Shown: positions 6,576-14,200 of the stretch, one piece after another | How positions within the stretch are numbered: the first letter of the stretch is position 1 | Layout: each line of letters opens with the position of its first letter | Position numbers and translations under genes: made by a program | The notes under the pieces: model-generated | Seen by the model: only the letters and a program-made list of their open reading frames with translations | Told to the model about the DNA's origin: nothing | Databases searched by the model: none | From: Planctomicrobium sp. | GTDB lineage: Bacteria > Planctomycetota > Planctomycetia > Planctomycetales > Planctomycetaceae | Assembly: GCA_029259835.1 (NCBI GenBank) | Contig: JAJDEL010000452.1 | Location: 1 to 16,149 of the forward strand | DNA: 16,149 nucleotides | Direction of reading: 5' to 3'

Positions 6576-9500
6576 AACGGCGAATTCAGAACTGTTCCTC
6601 ATGGCACCCTCTCGCGCTGATGCGCTTGCAACCTCTCACACAAGCGCTTCTTGCTTGTATCGTCATGTTGATGTATTGCTCGACAACATCACTTGCTGAT
6701 GATTGCAAAATTCCCCGTTTTCTTCGAGAGAATCCGTCTGTTATAAACCGCGAATGGTTACGAGCCGATTTCTTCCTGCGAGCGCATTTCGGCGATCAGA
6801 CAAACGATGTGAGTGAGATTGTCGAAAGCGCATCTGCGCGTGGTTTCGATGTCATTGCGGTCGTTGATGATCAGACTCTAAAAGGTCGGTCGCAAGACGA
6901 GGCGTATGCAACCGCGATTGTTCATGCTCGTCAGACGTATCCAGAGATGGTCATTCTCTCGGGACTTCATTTCAAGATTTCGCAAAATGGAAATGAACAC
7001 GACTTAACGATTCTGATGCCAGCAGACCCAGATGAATTTCGAATTCTTCGTGAGTTCAAATCGCAATTTTGCAAATCCAACGAACTTTCTGATTCATCAG
7101 ATCAAGTGCAGCAGGGTTTACGCTGGCTTACCGAGCAAACTTCATCTGCAAGCAAACCGGTTGTGTTGGCAAATTCAACACGTTGGTCGGGGGAAAGTTC
7201 TGGAGAGATTATTAAGTCTCTAGCGTCTCTGCGACGCAACAATGCTCTCGTTGTCGGTTTCCCTGTCTTTGCTCCACTTGAAGATCGAGATTCTCTTGAA
7301 ACAACAGAGCAACGGCTGCGAGCAGATGGCGTTCGCGAGTCCGCGTGGGATCAACTCTTGATTCGCGGAATTGACGTTCACTCTGCGTTCTCACACTCCT
7401 GGATTCAGGAGCAGAATGCTGAGCAGTCATCGGAAAACCTTGCCGAAACCTGGGTCTCTGTTCCGAAAAATACAGTTCTGGAAAAGACGGCAGAGGAAGT
7501 GATTGATGCTCTTTGGCATGGGGCGTTTTTTGCGAGTCGTGGTGGCATCGTCAGGGATGTACGATTCTCTGTTTCTACCGTTGGTCTCTATAGAAAAGTC
7601 GTTCCAGGTGAAGCGGTCATTCTCGAAATCGGAACTTCAGTGAGAATCATGCTGGAGTGCGAAGTTCCCGATCAGGATTTGGCTGGGAATTCAAATTGGC
7701 TGGATAACATTGAATTCACTAGCATCAGTCACAGTGGAACCGAAAAATTTAGCGAGGACTCGCTTCAGTCAGGGACCGCACGTTTCGAATGGACAACGAC
7801 GGTCCCAGAAGGCGGAATGGTTTTGCGAGCAAGTGGACACCGCGCTGGTGAAGGCAACGACAAACTGCACTTCTACACGAACTCCATCCGCATTCGAACG
7901 GCACCGAGCACCAAAATTTGGAGTGCCAGCGATGTTCTCTCTCTCACTTTTCTATACCCAATTCTGAAATATCTCGCTGTTGTGATTATTGGACTTGTCG
8001 TTTTCCTATACAGCCTTCGTCGGTCTTCGCGACGAAAACGCCGTCGACGTTCCCTTCCTTCAGACCTCGCACCACGACCACTTTCGGCTCAGCCATTGGA
8101 GAAGTCAGACACCACTGAATCCCCAGAGGTCGACTGGCAACCGCCTGTTGTGAGAGAGGTGAGTTCAGTGCAGGAGGTGCATGGCAAGAAAATCGAGGCT
8201 GTTCAATTTGCACCTCTCTCAAAAAACTTTTCGATACCTACTCGAAGTCATTTTGCAGTCGGTGCAATCTTTTTCACTGCGTTTGCCGTTTACGGTCTAT
8301 ACGTACCATTGAACTACGAAGAGATTCCATGGAACAACGCTCTGAAAGAATTTTCGGATGTTCCGTTCCTTCAAATTGGTGTTCAGCGGCGACAAGACTG
8401 GGTTGCGAATATCCTTCTCTTTGTTCCACTCGGTTATCTCTGGTGCGCAGCATTGACCCTCGACACACGGAATCTTTTCGTAAAGATCGTCTTCGCTGCG
8501 TTGACGACAATTGCCTTGTCCGGATTGGCTGTTGCCACTGAGTTTTTCCAGATTTGGTTTCCACCGAGAACTGTCTCGCAAAACGATATCATTGCAGAAT
8601 CACTGGGAGCGTTGATTGGCAGCACCCTTTCACTGCTGACTGTCCAATGGATTGTCATCTGGTTTCGACGAGCACTCGCGCAGGCAACTGCAAAGGCGGT
8701 TTTTGATTGGGGGGTCCGGGTCTACCTCGTTGCTCTTCTGCTCGCCACGCTCATGCCATTTGACTTTGTGTTAAATGCCAACGAGTTTCAGATGAAGACC
8801 GAAGCCGGGCGACTTTCGATGGAGTTTCCGGAGATCTCAGCATTGAGTCTAGCGAATTTGATGGCGACGATTCTTGTTTTCATTCCTGTTGGAATCTGGG
8901 TTGCCCGTTCGAGTCATTCGCGTCGAAGTACCGCTCTTTGGGGCGAGATTGCCGTCTCGATTGGTATCGTTGCAGCCTTTGAACTCATACAGATTCCGGT
9001 GTTCTCCAGGTATGCAACTCTGAGCGGGTTCCTGGCAGGTACAGTCGGTGCAACAGCCGGAGTTTTTGTTGTGCGGTTTCTTGGAGAGTCTGTGGTACGC
9101 GCGCTCCTCGCTGCGCCACAACAGAATTTCTCCAGATCTCTCAAATCTTTGTTTCTTGGAGTGACCTACATCCTTGTCCTGGCATACTTCTATGTGGGGC
9201 CAAATAACCTGGATTCAGTGGGGGAGACGATTCGACGGCTGCAAGATTTCTGGCAGGTTCCATTTGCACGTCTGTACTGGGGAACGGAACTCAATGCTTT
9301 TTTTGTGATCGCCAGACAACTCACATTGCTGCTTCCATTGGGCTTTCTTTTTTCGGACTTTGTGTTGGCGAGAGGGGCAGAGCACAAAATGATTTTCCGG
9401 ATGACCATCTGCGTCGTGATCATTGCTTGCATCGCAACGCTCATGGAAATTGGTCAAATTTGGAACGTTGATCGCTATTCAGATGTGACTGATGCTCTAC

Positions 9501-10894
9501 TGTTGGCAATCGGAGGGCTGGGGGGACTTGTGTTACGCGCGTCTCTTGCGGACTGGTCGACTTATGGATTTGCCATCCAAAAGAAGCGACTTGTCACGTT
9601 AAATCGAGTGCTTGCCTTGGTATTGCTTGGGGCGATCAGTTCATTAGGCACAGGGCTTGCAAGTTTCCGTGTTGTTCACGCAGTGTTGGGGTACTCGCGG
9701 CCTTTGGAACGAAGAATCGATCTGGTGATTGAGGACGAAGCGACTTCAAGTCGACTTCGTGTTCAAAGGGTGATCGTGCCTACTCTCGACATTACAGAGG
9801 TAATTTGGGGAGCCACAGGTTCTGACCAAGATGGAAACATTTGGTTTGGCGTCTCTGGTGACAGCAAACAATTTACTTCAGCTCGCGTTTACCAAATTTC
9901 TACATCTCAAGGATGGTTGACAGAAGTTGGGAGTGTCCTTCCCGAACTTGAAAAGCAAGGGCTACTTCGCAAAGGGGAGTCGCAGCAAAAAATACACTCC
10001 AAATTTGTGGAAGCCGAAGATGGATATCTCTACTTCACATCAATGGACGAAAAAGGTGAAGCGGGCGACGGAAGCCAACTCCCGACTTGGGGATCACACT
10101 TGTGGCGGATTCATCCAGCCCATCCAGAATTTGAACACCTCGCCACAGTTCCCGAAGATTTGATCGCTGTTTCAGGAGGAGGAGAGTGGATTTATTGCCT
10201 TGGTCTGTTTGACCACATCCTCTACCAGTGGAGCGTGCAAGCAAAAGAACTAAAGAAGGTCCGTGTCGGTTCTGTCGGAGAACATATTTCTCGGAATTTT
10301 CTGACAGACCATCGCGGGCATGCCTTCGTCCCCCGAGTGACATACTTTGGCGATCCGCTCATATCGCCTGATAATCCTCTGGGAAAAACTCCGAACATTG
10401 ATGTAGAACTGATTGAATACAACACAATGCTCCAGGAAATTGGTCGCACACCGTTGGAGAACTACTTGACAGACAGTTACTGGACAAGTCATGGAATTGT
10501 TGGGTTCTCGAATCTCAACGATAACTCCATCGTTTTCTCGACCAGTCAAGGATTCCTTTATCGGATTCTCCCTCAGAGTGCTGAAGCTGCGGCACAGGTA
10601 CTCTCTCTTGGCTGGATACACCCCGATGGTTCGGCATATGCACCTTCACTTTTTGAACTCAGCGGCGGTCGCTCGGTGGGGAGCGTGGTGAAGCGAGGAG
10701 ATGAGTTTGAATGGGTGGAGTTCGATTTGAATTCACATCGCTCGACTGTTTTTCCATTTCCAGTTCCACCGTCCATTGCTTCCTCGAAAGACCTTCTCTT
10801 GTATGGATCGCAAACACGCGATCAGTTCGGCGCTTTTTACGTTGTCGGGAGAGTTCATTCCACACCAGTCATGCTGCGTATTGAAATGCGTTAG
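6572..10894 (+). CDS. Giant multidomain membrane protein: PHP-like domain, three tandem VanZ domains, beta-propeller-like C-terminus
   Basis: 1440 residues. Residues 1-42 are a long signal peptide with hydrophobic core 22-36. Residues 63-330 align with the PHP fold (RAHFGDQTND 70-79; GFDVIAVVDD 91-100; ILSGLHF 128-134), with a typical tail (VIDALWHGAFFASRGG, 310-325) and a beta-sandwich to about 445; the metal-ligand residues are mostly replaced. A helix (461-481) and an Arg-rich stretch (482-493) follow. Three VanZ-like units come next, each of four helices: 560-695 (DWVANILLFVPLG 609-621; TEFFQIWFPPR 656-666), 713-836 (ANLMATILVFIPVG 761-774; FELIQIPVFSR 803-813) and 858-990 (LTLLLPLGF; LMEIGQIWNVDR 957-968). 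A last helix (1008-1032) leads to a beta-rich region (1071-1440) suggesting about seven blades. The positive-inside pattern fits 14 helices with both soluble domains periplasmic. The ATG overlaps the upstream VanZ stop. Domain calls are from motif reading; overall function is unknown, probably in envelope polysaccharide assembly or sensing. Confidence 0.85.
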   Translation: MKRRIQNCSSWHPLALMRLQPLTQALLACIVMLMYCSTTSLADDCKIPRFLRENPSVINREWLRADFFLRAHFGDQTNDVSEIVESASARGFDVIAVVDDQTLKGRSQDEAYATAIVHARQTYPEMVILSGLHFKISQNGNEHDLTILMPADPDEFRILREFKSQFCKSNELSDSSDQVQQGLRWLTEQTSSASKPVVLANSTRWSGESSGEIIKSLASLRRNNALVVGFPVFAPLEDRDSLETTEQRLRADGVRESAWDQLLIRGIDVHSAFSHSWIQEQNAEQSSENLAETWVSVPKNTVLEKTAEEVIDALWHGAFFASRGGIVRDVRFSVSTVGLYRKVVPGEAVILEIGTSVRIMLECEVPDQDLAGNSNWLDNIEFTSISHSGTEKFSEDSLQSGTARFEWTTTVPEGGMVLRASGHRAGEGNDKLHFYTNSIRIRTAPSTKIWSASDVLSLTFLYPILKYLAVVIIGLVVFLYSLRRSSRRKRRRRSLPSDLAPRPLSAQPLEKSDTTESPEVDWQPPVVREVSSVQEVHGKKIEAVQFAPLSKNFSIPTRSHFAVGAIFFTAFAVYGLYVPLNYEEIPWNNALKEFSDVPFLQIGVQRRQDWVANILLFVPLGYLWCAALTLDTRNLFVKIVFAALTTIALSGLAVATEFFQIWFPPRTVSQNDIIAESLGALIGSTLSLLTVQWIVIWFRRALAQATAKAVFDWGVRVYLVALLLATLMPFDFVLNANEFQMKTEAGRLSMEFPEISALSLANLMATILVFIPVGIWVARSSHSRRSTALWGEIAVSIGIVAAFELIQIPVFSRYATLSGFLAGTVGATAGVFVVRFLGESVVRALLAAPQQNFSRSLKSLFLGVTYILVLAYFYVGPNNLDSVGETIRRLQDFWQVPFARLYWGTELNAFFVIARQLTLLLPLGFLFSDFVLARGAEHKMIFRMTICVVIIACIATLMEIGQIWNVDRYSDVTDALLLAIGGLGGLVLRASLADWSTYGFAIQKKRLVTLNRVLALVLLGAISSLGTGLASFRVVHAVLGYSRPLERRIDLVIEDEATSSRLRVQRVIVPTLDITEVIWGATGSDQDGNIWFGVSGDSKQFTSARVYQISTSQGWLTEVGSVLPELEKQGLLRKGESQQKIHSKFVEAEDGYLYFTSMDEKGEAGDGSQLPTWGSHLWRIHPAHPEFEHLATVPEDLIAVSGGGEWIYCLGLFDHILYQWSVQAKELKKVRVGSVGEHISRNFLTDHRGHAFVPRVTYFGDPLISPDNPLGKTPNIDVELIEYNTMLQEIGRTPLENYLTDSYWTSHGIVGFSNLNDNSIVFSTSQGFLYRILPQSAEAAAQVLSLGWIHPDGSAYAPSLFELSGGRSVGSVVKRGDEFEWVEFDLNSHRSTVFPFPVPPSIASSKDLLLYGSQTRDQFGAFYVVGRVHSTPVMLRIEMR

Positions 10895-10918
10895 AAGTGT
10901 GCTTATTGAGTTCCTGAC

Positions 10919-10942
10919 CAAGGCGGATCAGCCTTGTCTTTG
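10919..10942 (+). terminator. Possible weak rho-independent terminator after giant VanZ gene
   Basis: CAAGGC (10919-10924) and GCCTTG (10931-10936) form a perfect 6-bp stem with the 6-nt loop GGATCA. A short T-rich stretch (TCTTTG) follows. It lies 25 nt after the stop at 10892-10894, a sensible position. The T-tract is poor, so termination would be inefficient. Confidence 0.4.
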
Positions 10943-11098
10943 AACTGCTTGTTTCGCTGAATTCCTCCATGCAGAAGAGCGCGAGGAGCACGATCCTGGT
11001 GAATACAGTGAAGGACGCTTGATCGCCCTCATTTAGACTTGATTCTTGTCTTGGCAAGCCGTAGCGTGGAGAGTTGCTGCTGCGTGCTTAAAATAGGT

Positions 11099-11143
11099 GA
11101 GAATCGAGGCGATTCTTCGCGGGGGCTGCGAGTGCACTGTAGC
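11099..11143 (+). promoter_or_regulatory. Two consecutive hairpins in the TPR gene leader
   Basis: The first is AGAATCG/CGATTCT (11100-11106 with 11110-11116), a 7-bp perfect stem with an AGG loop. The second is GCTGC/GTAGC (11125-11129 with 11139-11143, one G-T pair), then a bulged G and an AG/CT pair around TGCA; it contains the 8-bp palindrome AGTGCACT. They lie 76-120 nt upstream of the GTG start. A structured 5' leader is possible if transcription starts upstream. No known riboswitch was recognised. Confidence 0.3.
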
Positions 11144-11218
11144 TCAGATAAGTGTTCAGATTCTCAACCTGATTTTCACCAAACTGATTTCGAACTTTGA
11201 TCTAAACAGAGAGATATT

Positions 11219-14200
11219 GTGGCTACGGAAAAAGAATCAAACACGCCTTCGGAAAAAGTACCCGTAAAAAATCAACCGGCGCATCGGTTGAAGATTACTT
11301 TTGATCTTCGATTCACACTCAGACTCATCGCTGGCGTTGCGGTCTTTGGAGTCGCAGTACATTTTTTGCACGCTTATCAAGTGGATCGAAATGCCGACAC
11401 GCTACGAGCTAAATCGAAAGAAGCTCAGGCCGAGGGCAATCTGAAAGAAGCGACTCAGTACCTCCAGCAATACATCGGGTTTCGTCCTCAAGATGCGAGT
11501 GCTGTTGCCGATCTCGCTCAACTGCTCGACCAACAGGCGGATTCTGGTCGTAGTTTGCTGCGTGTTTATTTCACATATCAGGAAGCTGTACGGCAAGATT
11601 CTGGTCGCGACGATTTGCGACACCGAATGATTGAAATTGCCTTGCTGCTTCGCCGGTACGATGATGCTCTTCTTCAGATTAAAAACCTAGAGAAAAAAGG
11701 GACTCTGGAAATCAAACAAGTGCTTCAAGCAGCCGAATGCCGCTTAAACAACCGTGACATTCACCGCGCTGCCCGAAGGTACATTGAAGCGATCCAGCGT
11801 GACGAAACACAAGTTGAAGCATATTCGAGACTGGCTGATTTGTTTATTCGATTTCCGGATGACATACCCACCCAGGAGGAATTGGAAAAATTGAATGCTC
11901 CGAAGGAACTCTTGAATGTTCCGCAGGAACTCTTGAATGTTCCGCAGGAACTCGTCGATCTTTTTCTCTCCAAGTCTCTTGAACTCTCTAACCGGGAAAC
12001 TACAGCCTTTAAGACAGATCGTGTCAAACTTTTATTAGCCCGCATGGTCAACCTAGGTGAGCCAAAATATCGAGCGTACGTGGAACGGGCACTGTCCCGC
12101 ACGCGAAGAGATGAAATTGCCACAGCTGAAGAAGATGTGGCGAAGGCGCTTGAGTTGGCTCCAAATGACACTGACGTACTGATGACAAGCGTCAATTTGA
12201 ATTTAAAGAAAGCGGAGATCGCAAAGGAAAAGGGAATTGCCAACGATGTGGAACGTTCTCTCGAAAAGGCAGAACAGTACGCCAGTCAGGGACTGAAACT
12301 TTCTGCCCCTGACCCGCAGTTTCATTTCAGTTTCTATCAGATTCAGCAACTTCGTGGAGATCTCGACAAAGCCCAGAAAGCTCTTCAGGATGGCCTTGCT
12401 ACAGTTTTACTGCAGCAGGAAAGTGCGAACCTGGAAAGTCGTGGAGCGCTACGACACTCTGAGCAAACATTCCGTTTTTCAATTGCCCACTTATTAATTT
12501 CGAGGAGCGCATTAGAAACGGGTCAAAACGCAATAGAAAAAATCAACCAGGCACAGGAAATTGTCACCGAATTGCGAGATACCGCTGCTCCGGGATGGCG
12601 TATTCTGTACCTTGAAGCTCGTCTGCATTTCGTCAGAAAGGAATGGCGTCTTGCTGTTCCAAAATATGAGCAAGTTCGCCTGTTGGCCGAACAAGAACGC
12701 CAAATACGGCGCAGTATTGATCTCGCGTTGGGAGAGTGTTATCGGCAACTCAGTAACCCAGACCGCCAAATCATAGTCTTCAGAAGAGCACTTGAAGATG
12801 ACCCGCTGTGGGTGTTAGCTCGCGTGAAATTGGCTCAGGCACTCGCCGCGGCAAATCGGCTGGACGATGCCATCGAAGCATACCAACTCACCGGTGGTGT
12901 CCCTGGCGCCGGGGCGGAACTTGCCCAGCTGCTCTTGATTCGGGAACGGAGAGTCCCCAAGGCTGAGCAAAACTGGCAACCCGTGCGCTTGGCACTTCAG
13001 CAGGCGGAGAAATTCGCACTGGAACAGAATTCACTTGTTCCTTCTCAAGTCAGAATTTTGCAAGCAGATGTTTTCATGCAGCAAGAGAAGCAGAGTGAAG
13101 CTAAAGCGGTTTTAGAAAAGGCACGAATTGATCACCCAGATGATGCAAGTATTGTGAATGCAGATGTTGAGTTAATCATGTCAAATTCCATTCTCGACCA
13201 GCAGTCCCGTATTCAAAACGCAGAAAAATTGCTCGCAGATGCTGAAAAAGAATTAGGAGATCGCTACGAATTGCGTTTAGCTCGCGCCCGGATTGCTCAA
13301 GAGTTCCCACCTGAAAAAGCGGCGAAAACGTTTTCAACTCTCGCAGAGAACACCGACGCATTTTCAGCGAAACAGAAAACCCAACTCCTGCAACGACTAG
13401 CTCAGTTGTACGCCTTTATCGGAGACATGGACGGAGCAAAGGGCATTTGGCAACGACTGGCACAATCAAATGACCTCAGCATTTCCTCGCGACTCTCTTT
13501 ATTCCAATTGGCAACCCGGAATAAGGATGAAAAGGCAAAGCGTCAACTCTTGGAACAGATTCAAAAAGTGGAAGGGCCAAACGGTCCCTATGGAAATGTG
13601 CTTCAGGCAGAGCAACTCATCATGCAGGCCGCGATTGAAAACGGAACAGAATTGAGTCCAGAGCAGCGGTCCCTGTTAGGTGAGGCCCGAAGACTTCTTC
13701 AACGTGCCGGATCACAAAGAACATCGTGGTCAGCGATTCCGCGCATGCTGGGCACAATCGAACAAGCACTCGGAAACGAAGACATCGCTCATGAGCAATA
13801 TCTTCAAGCGATCGAAAAAGGGGACCAATCGAAATTTGTCATTGAAAATGTCGTCCAGTACTTGCTTGTCAAGCAGCGACTCAATGAAGCGTCCCAACTG
13901 ATTCAGAAAATCACAGAGAAGAGACCTCAGCTTCTTTCAGGCAATCTTGCTCGACTCGACTGGCAGATTTCCTGGATGCAAGATCGACGTGAAGAAGCAG
14001 TGGGGCTTGCGGATGCGGTCGCAGAAAACTCGGAAGATTTTCGCGACAAGCTGATGCAAAGTAACTTGCATTTTCTTCAGGGTGATCGAGGGAAACTTGC
14101 AGAAGATCCCCTAAGAGAAGCAACACACGATTTCCCGAAGGAACCTCAGGTCTGGTTAGCACTCGTGGCGTTTCTAGAACGCGTGGGGCGCAGAGAAGAG

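Larger units (their letters stand above)
10895..11218 (+). other. 324-nt intergenic region with probable terminator and structured leader
   Basis: No convincing gene was seen. The stretch holds a short hairpin just after the giant gene and two hairpins closer to the TPR gene, listed separately. A promoter for the TPR gene presumably lies here, but no good -35/-10 pair stands out. The gap separates the TPR gene's transcription from the VanZ operon more clearly than any other same-strand gap in the window. Confidence 0.5.

Noticed and set aside
8297..8581. Minus-strand reading frames opposite the first fused VanZ unit
   Set aside because: They are shadows of a strongly supported membrane-protein frame; the products are Arg/Ser-rich with no domain.
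6572..10894. Possibility that the giant frame is several genes joined by error
   Set aside because: The frame is uninterrupted for 1440 codons, helix topology alternates correctly across all domain joins, and the linkers look natural, so a genuine fusion is favoured, though raw reads were not available.
10969..11022. A 17-codon plus-strand reading frame in the intergenic gap
   Set aside because: It has no ribosome site, is very short and has no recognisable peptide features.
11121..11190. A TAGCTCAG box resembling a tRNA D-arm at about 11139-11147
   Set aside because: No T-arm box, anticodon stem or matching acceptor stem follows at the right distance, so it is not a tRNA.
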